Assembly (NCBI GenBank): GCA_021847605.1 | Contig: JAJZQN010000007.1 | Coordinates: forward strand, 1-64,000 | Length of the DNA stretch: 64,000 bases | From: Pseudomonadota bacterium | GTDB lineage: Bacteria > Pseudomonadota > Alphaproteobacteria > Sphingomonadales > Sphingomonadaceae | Direction of reading: 5' to 3' | Shown here: piece after piece, positions 8,967 through 16,587 of the stretch | Numbering within the stretch: the stretch's first letter is position 1 | Layout: each line of letters opens with the position of its first letter | The notes under the pieces: model-generated | Database searches by the model: none | Told to the model about the DNA's origin: nothing | The model's input: only the letters and a program-made list of their open reading frames with translations | Translations under genes and position numbers: made by a program

Positions 8967-9329
8967 TCACTCCTCGCCGCGCGCGGCGATGATGCTGGCA
9001 TAGCGGCTATCGGTAAGATCAAGGTGCGGCCAATAGTCGGCAGGCGTTACGATCGGTTTGACCGCAAGCATCCCGGCCAGCCGGAAACTGCCCAGCTTGT
9101 ATTCGACCGGCGACACGCCATCGCGCTCGATCACGACCGCGTCGCAATAGAGGCTGTCATTGCGGCGATAGATGGCTTGCGGAGCCGCCAGCATGTCGGT
9201 GCGGTTATAGGTCCATCGCGCGCATTGCTTCTCTTCGATCGTGCGTGCGAGAATGGTTATGGCGTGGGCGTCCCTGTCCTGCGGCGACTGCGATTTCAGG
9301 CTGAGAATTTTGCGCGGTCGTCCTGTCAT
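8967..9329 (-). CDS. Small protein with WYL-like fold signature
   Basis: A 120-residue protein. After a basic start (MTGRPRKILSLK) it shows a pattern that resembles a single WYL-type domain: a helix ITILARTIEEKQCARWTYN, then beta strands around APQAIYRRNDSLYCDAVVIE, ending GSFRLAGM in place of the usual fRLdRI motif. WYL domains are ligand-sensing modules common in regulators of phage-defence loci; here there is no fused HTH. The assignment is by eye and only moderately sure. The ATG at 9329 is used; an upstream TTG at 9365 is possible. It is on the same strand as, and 89 bases downstream of, the STN-protein gene. Confidence 0.5.
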   Translation of the reverse strand: MTGRPRKILSLKSQSPQDRDAHAITILARTIEEKQCARWTYNRTDMLAAPQAIYRRNDSLYCDAVVIERDGVSPVEYKLGSFRLAGMLAVKPIVTPADYWPHLDLTDSRYASIIAARGEE

Positions 9330-9418
9330 GCGGGAAGCATTGTCGGTTCGGCTGGCTGGAGGCAAGGCGTTCTTCGCGTCGCAGTCTCAGGCTGTCATGG
9401 GCATCCTGCCGTTCCGGG

Positions 9419-10054
9419 CTATTGCGCCAAGGCGATCCTCATCGGGCGCGAGGGCGGTATCGGCACGGTCGAAGGCGTCGCCACCGTGCAATCTGGCGGC
9501 TCCCGTTCCTGTCGGAGCAGCGGCTCGCTTGCCCTGCTGATGAGGGTGGCGCTCCTGCCGCAAGGCCGGACATTGATCGTGTCGCCCATATCGACCGCGC
9601 ACAGCCCAACGTCGCCCGCGAGAAGCCGCATCGCGTTATGGGGCCGGAACCATCCGCGCAAGCCGCGCGACGATCGACCCGCCACGAAGTCCATCCCGAT
9701 CACGACGCCATAGGATGACTGGCGCGCGACCTGCCTGATGCGCTCTTCGACCGGACCGGGCCGGATGTCGAACCGATACCATTCGGGGATCGCGCCGGGG
9801 TCGCATATCACCTCCTGCGTGTGATGCAGCGTGCGCGGAAGGATGCGGAGTTGTCCTATATCGACCGCGATGGCGGTCTTGATGGCGTCGCCTTTCTCCG
9901 CCTGCCCGATGCGCTTGGGACTGCCTGTCTCTTCATCCGTCGTGATGCCGGTGCATTGGGGGATCGACAAGGGCAGCAGCAGGGCTGCGTGCATCAACGT
10001 CGAAATCAGCAAGGGAAAGACCATCTCCCGCCTGTCGCGCCGCGTCCCGGTCAT
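9419..10054 (-). CDS. Membrane-anchored stand-alone STN-domain protein
   Basis: A 211-residue protein with a basic start, one membrane or signal segment (VFPLLISTLMHAALLLPL, about 12-29), a linker, and from about residue 93 to 165 a sequence that reads as an STN (secretin/TonB short N-terminal) domain: YRFDIRPGPVEERIRQVARQ, GVVIGMDFVAGRSS, AMRLLAGDVGL. STN domains normally sit at the N terminus of TonB receptors or secretins and pass signals to FecR-like partners; here no barrel or secretin follows. The ATG at 10054 overlaps the TGA of the upstream gene (ATGA), so translation is coupled. It is the last gene of the three-gene operon. The function is unknown. Confidence 0.7.
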   Translation of the reverse strand: MTGTRRDRREMVFPLLISTLMHAALLLPLSIPQCTGITTDEETGSPKRIGQAEKGDAIKTAIAVDIGQLRILPRTLHHTQEVICDPGAIPEWYRFDIRPGPVEERIRQVARQSSYGVVIGMDFVAGRSSRGLRGWFRPHNAMRLLAGDVGLCAVDMGDTINVRPCGRSATLISRASEPLLRQEREPPDCTVATPSTVPIPPSRPMRIALAQ

Positions 10055-10998
10055 GGCTGCATTATGAAGCACGGCGCGGCCTGGGCAAATGCCTCCGGCA
10101 TCGGCTCCGGGCAGTCAGACAGCCGTTCGAGACAGATGGTTTCGACAAGCTGGCGCAGCAGGGCAACGCGCTCCATTGCCCATGCCAGTTCTTGCGGCGT
10201 GATCCTGTAGCCATGCCCATAGCGCGCCTCGACATAGGCACGGCGGATGCAGCCGAACGCGCGGCGCTCGAATGGCGTCTCTCGCGGCCATGCCGCGTGC
10301 AAGCGGCTGTCCAGTATCTCGGCCCGCTCGCGAAGGTCATCCAGCGCATGACTGCGCGGGCCGTGCAGGCTGATCGACCACAAGACGGACTGATAATAAT
10401 GCTCGCACGCCTGATGGAGCAGCAGCGCCGCCATCGGGCCATTGCCCTGTGTCCGGTAGAAGCCCGCACCCGACAGGAAATCATTGCCGCGCCGATACCA
10501 GCGGTCGAACTCCGCACAGCCCCGCGCACGGCGTTCGGACATCGACATTGGGCGCGGCGTCTCGAACCGCAATCCCTCCATCCGGTAGAGCACGATCCCC
10601 CCGGCGATCAGCGTCACGAAATGCGGCACGCCCGCGCCAAGCGCGCGGTTGATCCGATCGAGGCTCGCGACCGTCAGTCGCACCGGATGGGCGATCTCGC
10701 CGAACAGGCTCGCGCGGCGCAGCCGGTCGCGCACCAGCCGCCAGTTGCGTTCGCTGCGCGCGAGCCGGGGATGATTGACGATTGCCAGCATATGGAGGGC
10801 GTCCCCCGGCGCAGGATCGCACTGGTGTTCGGCAAGGGGGCCATGCAGGATCAGCGCGATGATACGGCCTGTGCGATACTGATCCGACAGCCTTCCCCGC
10901 ATCGCTTCGGCGAAGGTCTCGAACAGGATCGAGGCGGCGCGATGAAGCTCGCGCTGGATCGGCGCGGGCAGATGGCCGATGTCGGCGCGCGGCGTCAT
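10051..10998 (-). CDS. Nucleotidyltransferase-like/HEPN fusion protein
   Basis: A 315-residue protein. The C-terminal half (about 160-290) reads as a HEPN domain: RGNDFLSGAGFYRTQG, then LLLHQACEHYYQSVLWSI, DLRERAEIL and IRRAYVEARYGHGY. The N-terminal half has the layout of a minimal nucleotidyltransferase, but the expected GSxxxG and DxD residues are replaced (HGPLAEHQ, DALHMLAIV), so it may be inactive. MNT and HEPN proteins usually form toxin-antitoxin pairs in which HEPN is an RNase or an AMPylated target; fusions also occur. A clean R-x4-6-H motif is not visible. It is joined by ATGA overlaps to the genes on both sides, so it is the middle gene of an operon. Confidence 0.7.
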   Translation of the reverse strand: MTPRADIGHLPAPIQRELHRAASILFETFAEAMRGRLSDQYRTGRIIALILHGPLAEHQCDPAPGDALHMLAIVNHPRLARSERNWRLVRDRLRRASLFGEIAHPVRLTVASLDRINRALGAGVPHFVTLIAGGIVLYRMEGLRFETPRPMSMSERRARGCAEFDRWYRRGNDFLSGAGFYRTQGNGPMAALLLHQACEHYYQSVLWSISLHGPRSHALDDLRERAEILDSRLHAAWPRETPFERRAFGCIRRAYVEARYGHGYRITPQELAWAMERVALLRQLVETICLERLSDCPEPMPEAFAQAAPCFIMQP

Positions 10999-11639
10999 GA
11001 CCGCCGTTCCTCCCGGTCGCGCCGCCAGCCTTTTGGGCGCGGGTGGCCGGTCACGTCATGGACGCAATCGAGCAGGGCGCGAACCAGCGGCATGATCGAG
11101 GCGGGGACAAAGCCGCCGCTATCGGGCCGGTCTTCGTCCCATGCGTCATAATGATGACGCCATTTCCAGTAAGGCGAGAGAACCAGCGCAAGTCGCGCCA
11201 TGTCGGGGCAGTCATGGGCAAGGCCGGTAGCGTTGGCGTAGGCCAAGGCCTTGGCGATGTCCTGCCGGATGTGACGGGCGTTCCAGTCATCGGCAAAGCC
11301 CATGTCGAGCAGATAGGCGCAGAGCGCCTGCTGGCAGACGAACCCGGCCAGATGTAGCGCATCATTGGGATATCGGGTATCGGCGAAGGGAAGGATCTCC
11401 ACCAGCATCCAGCGCCGTTCGGCATTGTGATAGCGGAAGCGGCTTGCCGTGCGTCCTTCCTTCGTGCGCGCAAGGGTCGCCGGTCCGTCCTCATAGCGTC
11501 GGTGCAGCGCCGCCAGCGCGCCGCCCCAGGGCGGGGCGATCACTGACGCGGCGACCGGCGCGGCGGCAAGGCCGCGCAGCAGCGCGCGGCGCGACGTGCC
11601 CCCTGTCGATTCGGGTTCAGGATATTCATGCTTCGCCAT
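10995..11639 (-). CDS. Twin-arginine-leader protein of unknown function
   Basis: A 214-residue protein whose N terminus contains SRRALLRGLAAAPVAASVIA, which looks like a Tat export signal (RR followed by a hydrophobic stretch and an Ala-rich end). The remainder is Trp/His/Asp rich (YWKWRHHYDAWDEDR) and has no family I recognise. The ATG at 11639 is chosen because GGAGG lies 8 bases upstream. It is the first gene of a three-gene operon; its stop overlaps the next start as ATGA. If the leader is real, the protein is exported folded, perhaps with a cofactor; that is inference. Confidence 0.6.
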   Translation of the reverse strand: MAKHEYPEPESTGGTSRRALLRGLAAAPVAASVIAPPWGGALAALHRRYEDGPATLARTKEGRTASRFRYHNAERRWMLVEILPFADTRYPNDALHLAGFVCQQALCAYLLDMGFADDWNARHIRQDIAKALAYANATGLAHDCPDMARLALVLSPYWKWRHHYDAWDEDRPDSGGFVPASIMPLVRALLDCVHDVTGHPRPKGWRRDREERRS

Positions 11640-11695
11640 TGCCGCGCCTCCATCGGCTGCGTCCCCGCGCCGCATGGTGCAACCCAAAGGACTAT

Positions 11696-11750
11696 CCGAT
11701 ATCGCTTATAAGGCCGAAGGCAGCTATTTAGCAATAACCGATATCCCTTA
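11696..11750. promoter_or_regulatory. Paired CCGATATCnCTTA repeats in divergent promoter region
   Basis: Two direct copies of CCGATATCnCTTA, at 11696-11708 and 11738-11750, lie 42 bases apart (four helical turns), each containing the palindrome GATATC. They sit between the divergent operon start (11639) and the ribbon-helix-helix gene (11776). Binding by that small protein is a natural guess, not shown. Confidence 0.55.
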
Positions 11751-11775
11751 CTGAAGTTGCGATTGAAAGGGCGAC

Positions 11776-11982
11776 ATGGCCGGTTACGAGACTTGCATGG
11801 GAAGACCGCCGCTCGGAGTGAAAACAACTGTCGTTCGCCTGCCTGATGGTCTGGCGGAGCGGATAGACGATCTGATCGGCCCCAATCGCCGCGCGAAGTT
11901 CATCCGCGATATCGTGGAACGAGAAGTCGAACGGCTGGAAAGCGAACGCAAGGCGAAATCGGGGGGAGCTTCTCCGGGCTGA
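11776..11982 (+). CDS. Ribbon-helix-helix (CopG/Arc-like) DNA-binding protein
   Basis: A 68-residue protein with the pattern of a ribbon-helix-helix domain: the strand VKTTVVRLPDGL, helix AERIDDLIG, a turn at PNRR and helix AKFIRDIVEREVERLESER. Such dimeric proteins bind short repeats in the major groove and often repress their own promoter or act as antitoxins. The ATG at 11776 has GAAAGGG 5 bases upstream; a later ATG at 11797 is possible. It diverges from the three-gene operon, with two sequence repeats between, so control of both directions is likely. No toxin partner is immediately downstream. Confidence 0.75.
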   Translation: MAGYETCMGRPPLGVKTTVVRLPDGLAERIDDLIGPNRRAKFIRDIVEREVERLESERKAKSGGASPG

Positions 11983-12068
11983 CGGCAAAGTCGCCAACGG
12001 CATCGCTGTTGCAAGGCGCGGCCATGCGTTGCACGATGCCGCGTTCTTGCTGGTGAAGAGATATCGTC

Positions 12069-12518
12069 ATGCTGAGGAAGATCGTTTTGCTGGCGGCGCT
12101 GTTCGTCGCTGCGCCCGTATCGGCCCAACTGGCTCCCGGCGTTCATATGCCGTCGGAGATCGGCGCGGCCTATGGGCGGCTGGGCAAGGCCATGATGGCG
12201 CATGACGCCGAAGGCGTCAGAACCGTCTGGGCCGAGGATTTTGTCGTGAACGCGCCTAACAACGCCGTGCTTGGCCGCGAGGAGGTCATCGCCGTGATGG
12301 AGCGCGATTTCCTCGACTATAAGGACTTCCACAAGCATATCACCTTCGTCGGCGAGAAGCCCGAGGTCACGGTGGTCATGGGGTATGACACGATGATCCC
12401 GCTCAAGGGACCGGGGGCCGGCAAGCAGGTCATGCGGCCGTTCACCGATGTCTGGGCGAGGCGAAGCGCGGGCTGGCAACTGATTGCGCGCCAGGCGACG
12501 ATTGCAGAGGCGCGTTGA
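12069..12518 (+). CDS. Exported NTF2-like (SnoaL/DUF4440 fold) protein
   Basis: A 149-residue protein with a signal peptide ending PVSAQ (cleavage about residue 19) and an NTF2-like cone fold: AYGRLGKAMMAHDAEGVRTVWAEDF written as helix-helix-strand, then VNAPNNAVLGREEVIAVM, and terminal strands DVWARRSAGWQLIARQAT. Members bind small ligands or act as isomerases or stress proteins; the role here is unknown and it should be periplasmic. A strong terminator follows at 12556. It has no obvious partner in the element. Confidence 0.7.
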   Translation: MLRKIVLLAALFVAAPVSAQLAPGVHMPSEIGAAYGRLGKAMMAHDAEGVRTVWAEDFVVNAPNNAVLGREEVIAVMERDFLDYKDFHKHITFVGEKPEVTVVMGYDTMIPLKGPGAGKQVMRPFTDVWARRSAGWQLIARQATIAEAR

Positions 12519-12555
12519 GCGGATTGCGGGGACCGCCATCGGATGGCAGGGGAAA

Positions 12556-12586
12556 GCGTCCGGCTGTGCCGGACGCGCGATTTTTT
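12556..12586 (+). terminator. Rho-independent terminator after the NTF2-like gene
   Basis: A perfect 9-bp stem GCGTCCGGC-TGT-GCCGGACGC (12556-12576) is followed by GCGA and six T residues. Confidence 0.85.
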
Positions 12587-12628
12587 CCGTCGAATGGCCG
12601 TGTGGGTCTGACCCTGACCCGGCAAGAA

Positions 12629-12654
12629 GCCCGGAGGCGAAGCCGCCTCCGGGC
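12629..12654 (-). terminator. Hairpin downstream of the ParB-like gene
   Basis: A perfect 11-bp stem GCCCGGAGGCG-AAGC-CGCCTCCGGGC lies just past the stop of the minus-strand gene at 12663. The downstream strand has only a weak T-rich run, so it may be a partly factor-dependent terminator. Confidence 0.6.
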
Positions 12655-12662
12655 ATGGTCGG

Positions 12663-14420
12663 TCATGCTGCTTGCGCCAAGGGCTGTTCCTGCGTTTCTT
12701 CGGGCGCTTCGGTGCCGGTTTCGAGCAGCGGCGCAATCGCGCTCCACCGCTCGGCGCTGTCCACGCCGCCCCGGTCGGTATAGGCGGACGGCGGGAAGGC
12801 CATCCAGCGCGGCACCCAGCCTTCGGCCTTCGCACGGTCGTTGGTCCCGGCAAGGCAGTCGCGCACGATAGCGCGCTGCACCTTGACGCTTTCCCCGGCA
12901 TTGGCGCTGGCGACGGCATCGCCCGCGACTTCCGCGACGATTCTGCCGATAACCTCCTTGTCGCGGATAGCATCGAGCAAGGCGTCGTCGGCCTGCCAGA
13001 CCTTCGCCATGTCGATGTCGAGCAATGCGCCCAGCAATTCCACGGTCGCGCTACCCGCCGCCAGCGTATCCCCCATGACCACGGCCAGCACCGATAGCAC
13101 CGCCTCATCGGACAGGCCCAGCAAATGGACGAACAGCTCTGGCAAGCCATGATCCCCCGCATAGCCGCCCGTCACGGTGGGCGTGTCGGCATCGAACCCC
13201 AGCAGCGCCAGAACCTCGCGCCGCTTCGCATCGAACAGGGCTTCCGATGCGCTGGATTCCACGCTCTCCGCGATGGCGTCGCTGTTGGCGCGCTGCTTCT
13301 CCACGTCCACCCGCCACAAGGGAGAACCCACAATCGCATGGGCCAGCATCAGGCGCAGCGCCAAGGCGGGCTGTGAAAGCAGCGAGGCGCGCACGGCGGC
13401 ATGGCGGTGCAGATCGACATAGTTGCGGACCGGGGCGCTGATCTCCGGGCGCACTGGCTTGGGCAGGGCTTCGCCTGTCTCGCGCCTGCGGGCTTCCTTG
13501 GCCGTCACATAGCCCTCATGGAAGGTCACTTCGCCGCGATGGCTGATCGCCACATAGACCCGCCCGCCTTTCTTCTTCTGGCAGCGTTCATGCTCCCATG
13601 TGTGGAAATACTCCCCGCGCTCCATCACGACGACTTCCGGCCATCCTGCCTCCCGGTAGGCATTCGCCCGTTCCGCGATGGCCGTTTCCTGCGCCGTCCA
13701 GAAATCCGACGCGCTGGCGAAATAGCTGTCCTCCCCGAACAGGTCGGAAATGATCTCGCCGGAATAGCTGCCAACATCGAACAGCGCGGCACTGGTGGAA
13801 ATCGCCGCCCCGCCCATGAGCCATGCGCGAAGGTTCTGGCCCAAGGGCGCATGGTCGCTCTCGCTGTCGAGCAGGGCCAGCCATGCGCGCTGCTGCGCCT
13901 TGCTGGCGAGGGTCAGGTGCCGCACGGTGACGGCATCGATTTTTTCGGCGCGGCAGAGATTGCGAATGCGCGGCATCAGGTTGCCCAGAGCAAGCGTCCG
14001 TTTCACTTGCAAGGCGGTCAGCCCAAAGGTCAGTGAGATATCCTCCACGGTGCGCCCCTCCCGGACAAGGCGGGTGAAGGTTTCGTGGCGGGTCATCTCG
14101 TCGGGGTCCAACCTTGCGATGTTCTCGATCAGCGAGGCTTCCAGCGCTGCTGCATCGTCACCTGCTGCCATGACGGCGCACGGCAAGGGATCGATGCTCC
14201 CGCTTTCCTCCGCGACGGCCAGCGCCGCATGATAGCGCCGCTTGCCTGCCACGATCTCGTAGCTGTCGGGTGACCCATTCTCCCGCACGATCAGCGGCAC
14301 GAGGATACCCCGCGCGCGGATCGACGGCAGGATGTTGGTAAGGTCGGGAGCCTTCTTCCCCCCGCGCATGTTGGCGGAAGACACCGAGAGGCGGGCAATG
14401 TCGATATGCTTGAGTTCCAT
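12663..14420 (-). CDS. ParB/RepB/Spo0J-family protein of the element
   Basis: A 585-residue protein with an N-terminal ParB-type domain: GILVPLIVRENG (about 38-49), EIVAGKRRYHAALAVAEE (the box carrying the CTP-site Arg residues, about 55-72) and ASLIENIARLDPDEMTRHETF (about 95-115). A helix-turn-helix follows (TVEDISLTFGLTALQVKRTL). The remaining 400 residues are long compared with a chromosomal ParB and hold no domain I recognise. No ParA is adjacent. Large ParB-like proteins of this kind are common on sphingomonad plasmids and mobile elements, where they may stabilise or regulate. The ATG at 14420 has GGAG 8 bases upstream and gives the expected N terminus. Confidence 0.8.
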   Translation of the reverse strand: MELKHIDIARLSVSSANMRGGKKAPDLTNILPSIRARGILVPLIVRENGSPDSYEIVAGKRRYHAALAVAEESGSIDPLPCAVMAAGDDAAALEASLIENIARLDPDEMTRHETFTRLVREGRTVEDISLTFGLTALQVKRTLALGNLMPRIRNLCRAEKIDAVTVRHLTLASKAQQRAWLALLDSESDHAPLGQNLRAWLMGGAAISTSAALFDVGSYSGEIISDLFGEDSYFASASDFWTAQETAIAERANAYREAGWPEVVVMERGEYFHTWEHERCQKKKGGRVYVAISHRGEVTFHEGYVTAKEARRRETGEALPKPVRPEISAPVRNYVDLHRHAAVRASLLSQPALALRLMLAHAIVGSPLWRVDVEKQRANSDAIAESVESSASEALFDAKRREVLALLGFDADTPTVTGGYAGDHGLPELFVHLLGLSDEAVLSVLAVVMGDTLAAGSATVELLGALLDIDMAKVWQADDALLDAIRDKEVIGRIVAEVAGDAVASANAGESVKVQRAIVRDCLAGTNDRAKAEGWVPRWMAFPPSAYTDRGGVDSAERWSAIAPLLETGTEAPEETQEQPLAQAA

Positions 14421-15181
14421 CTTTCTTACTCCACTCTTGCGCAAACCGGCCCCGGCCAGAGCGGGGTGGGCGGCAAGAGCGCACCGGAAGGCGCGGCGAC
14501 GAAGGCGGGATGCACCGCAGGCTGGAACGCATGTGGAAGACCCGGCCTGCCGGGTTGCGGCCCGCCGCGACGCGCCTAGAGGCAGCGACAAGCCCGCACC
14601 GCTTGCCGGAGCCGGTCCACGCCATCGCGCCCATGCGCGATGTCCGCATGGGGGACGGTGCAGCCGTTCCCCCGCGTCATGCGATCGTCACGCCCTCCGG
14701 GGGCCGAGACGGCGCAAAGCGATGGCTCGGTGGCGCGCAGCGCCATAGAGCGCGGTCCGCGCAGCTTGCGCGGGGACGCCCGGTCCCGCCTTCGGTTCCA
14801 CTTGACATTATCCGGCCTGCGATCAAGCATTTCGGTCCTGCTTCATGACGTCCCGGCGGATGCCCTCAACAAGGAGTATCCCGATGACCGACTCGGCCTG
14901 ACGCCGACACAGGATCGCCCGTCGCGGGCGGTCATGTCGGCGTGCGCGCGGGATTCTGGCACAGCCTGGGAAAAAATCTTCATCATGGTCGCATCGGTGA
15001 AGACCCTGCGCCATCAACCGCCGCCCTCCGCCACCGATCGCCCCTTGCCGCCGGCGTCCACCCGACCTGTCGCCGCATGACTGCCCCCGCGTTCGGACCG
15101 CTCTTGTCCGGCACGGCGGGGCACCCGATGCTCGTGACCGGGGGACGCCTGCACCATCATGATTTGAAGAGACATGCCCCC
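14421..15181. other. 761-base region between ParB-like and AlpA genes, no convincing gene
   Basis: The open frames here have compositions expected of G+C-rich noncoding DNA. A TTGACA (14802-14807) and a strong ribosome site AAGGAG before a five-codon frame (14884-14901, ATG ACC GAC TCG GCC TGA) are visible, which could be a leader for the downstream AlpA gene. No clear iterons or long repeats were found by eye. Confidence 0.4.
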
Positions 15182-15391
15182 ATGACCATGCACAGCAATG
15201 ACCGCATCATCCGCCTCAAAACCGTGCTGGCCCGCACCGGGCTTTCGCGCTCGACCCTCTATCGCAAGATCGCGGACGGGACGTTCCCCGCCCAGATCAG
15301 GATCAGCATCCACGGCGCGGGCTGGCGGCAATCCGCCGTCGATCGCTGGATCGCTGATCCGGTGGGCTACAGGGCCGAGGACATCCGGTGA
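15182..15391 (+). CDS. AlpA-family excisionase-like regulator (copy 1)
   Basis: A 69-residue winged-helix protein of the AlpA/MerR-like phage regulatory family (PF05930). The signature is complete: IIRLKTVLARTGLSRSTLYR, a recognition helix, then KIADGTFPAQIRI and the end GWRQSAVDRWIADP. AlpA proteins activate excision of P4-type integrases or act as directionality factors. It starts with an ATG at 15182 (a second ATG is two codons later). A close paralog lies at 16588, with the toxin-antitoxin pair between the two; both read toward the integrase. Confidence 0.9.
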   Translation: MTMHSNDRIIRLKTVLARTGLSRSTLYRKIADGTFPAQIRISIHGAGWRQSAVDRWIADPVGYRAEDIR

Positions 15392-15398
15392 CGACTGC

Positions 15399-15435
15399 GC
15401 CGCCGCTTCCATGTGGGGCGCATGGAGGCGGCGGC
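15399..15435. terminator. Hairpin between convergent AlpA copy 1 and toxin genes
   Basis: A 15-bp stem with one wobble pair: GCCGCCGCTTCCATG (15399-15413) and CATGGAGGCGGCGGC (15421-15435), loop 7. No T run follows, so it could be a bidirectional barrier between convergent genes or simply structured RNA. Confidence 0.5.
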
Positions 15436-15479
15436 AAGGGCCGTCATCGCAAGCGGCGCACGGCGATCTCGCTGATCGG

Positions 15480-15917
15480 CTAGCAGAGGATTACGCTGAG
15501 ATAGTCGCCATCCTTCGCGGCGATTGACTGGATGATTTCGTCTCGCGTGACGATCGGTATCCCGCGCACGCGCGCTGTTGCCATCAAAAAGCAATCGCCG
15601 GGATCTTTATGCCCGGTGTCGGCCACAATGCTGGCCGCCTCCAGCGAAATGCGCTGCTGGATCGGAATGATCCGCGCCGACGTGACGCGCACTGCTTCCC
15701 GGAACCAGCGATCGGGCGGGTCATCACCCAGATGCGGCCGCCCCGCGACACGGTTCTTCCTGGTCGCGACCGCAAGTTCCCATGCGGTGATCGGCGACAC
15801 GAACAGCGTGCCCGCTTCCTGATTCTCGCCGATCGCGACCAGCGCCTCTTCAAGCAATTCCTCCTCGCCGCTCACGAGCCAATAGAGCGCGTGCGTGTCG
15901 AGCAGGATTCCGGGCAA
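15480..15917 (-). CDS. vapC: PIN-domain toxin, VapC type
   Basis: A 145-residue PIN-domain protein, expected to be a Mg-dependent ribonuclease toxin. The acidic residues of the active site are all visible: Asp7 in LLDTHALYW, Glu47 in TAWELAV, Asp105 and Asp108 in KDPGDCFLMATA, and Asp126 in IVTRDEI. The chosen start is a TTG at 15917, three bases after the stop of the antitoxin gene; a TTG start would keep toxin synthesis low and coupled. The subgroup resembles the type II toxins paired with short basic antitoxins. It is convergent with AlpA copy 1. Confidence 0.88.
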   Translation of the reverse strand: MPGILLDTHALYWLVSGEEELLEEALVAIGENQEAGTLFVSPITAWELAVATRKNRVAGRPHLGDDPPDRWFREAVRVTSARIIPIQQRISLEAASIVADTGHKDPGDCFLMATARVRGIPIVTRDEIIQSIAAKDGDYLSVILC

Positions 15918-15920
15918 GGA

Positions 15921-16121
15921 TCAGGGCTTCGCGTGGGCGGGTTCGAGCTTCCGGGCCTTCGCGCCCTTCATGGCCTGCGAGGCTATGGGCTTGGTAAGAT
16001 CGACGCTCTTCTTGAGCGTCAAATGCCCCTTGAGCGCCCCGACGCCGCGCACGACGACAGACCGCCCGGATTTGGAATCGCGGACGATCTTTTCGGTCGG
16101 TGCTGAATGGGCCTTGGTCAT
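15921..16121 (-). CDS. Antitoxin partner of the PIN toxin
   Basis: A 66-residue, strongly basic protein (SKSGRSVVVRGVGALKGHLT, then a Lys-rich tail) immediately upstream of the toxin gene with a 3-base gap, the usual antitoxin position. The family is not certain; the N-terminal half could form a small DNA-binding fold and the tail could wrap the toxin. The ATG at 16121 lies just after a good promoter and has no ribosome site, so the message may be leaderless. Confidence 0.72.
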   Translation of the reverse strand: MTKAHSAPTEKIVRDSKSGRSVVVRGVGALKGHLTLKKSVDLTKPIASQAMKGAKARKLEPAHAKP

Positions 16122-16127
16122 GGAGCC

Positions 16128-16156
16128 AATATAGCGAAGAAGCGCAAAGCTTCCAA
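16128..16156 (-). promoter_or_regulatory. Promoter of the toxin-antitoxin operon
   Basis: Read on the minus strand: TTGGAA (16156-16151), a 17-base spacer and TATATT (16133-16128), followed by GGCTCC and the ATG. The predicted transcription start falls at or within a base or two of the start codon, so translation would be leaderless. Confidence 0.55.
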
Positions 16157-16587
16157 GGCCATCATGGCCAGTCCGATATGATGATTGCCGGAATGGCCAA
16201 GGCTGCGCCTGATGCGTCTGTATTGGCGCTTTTACGACTAATTTTGCACTTGTGCCACGAAGTTGGCTACGATCGGCAATGTAATGCCTCACCCCCTTGC
16301 GCGGCGGGACGAAGCGATACAGCATGAAAATGTGGCGAGCAGGCCGGCCGATTGAGGACGGGCATGTCGCGCGCCGTGAAACGATGGATGGTGGATTCAG
16401 GACGGCGTGATCCCGCGCCGTATCGCCTGCACCGAACATGCGCCGATGCTGCTATCCGCCGTCATTTCCCGCCATAGTCACGCGTTGCCGTAACCGGGCC
16501 GGGTCGCCGCGTCTCGCGTGGGAATCCGGGCCGCCAATTCTGTTCGCAGGGGGATCGCACCAACGCCGAAATCTGAAAGTCACCTCA
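16157..16587. other. Intergenic region between antitoxin and AlpA copy 2
   Basis: About 430 bases with no convincing gene. The 16200-16260 stretch is locally A+T richer (TTTTACGACTAATTTTGCAC) than its surroundings and could hold promoter or protein-binding sites. No repeats were identified. Confidence 0.35.
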
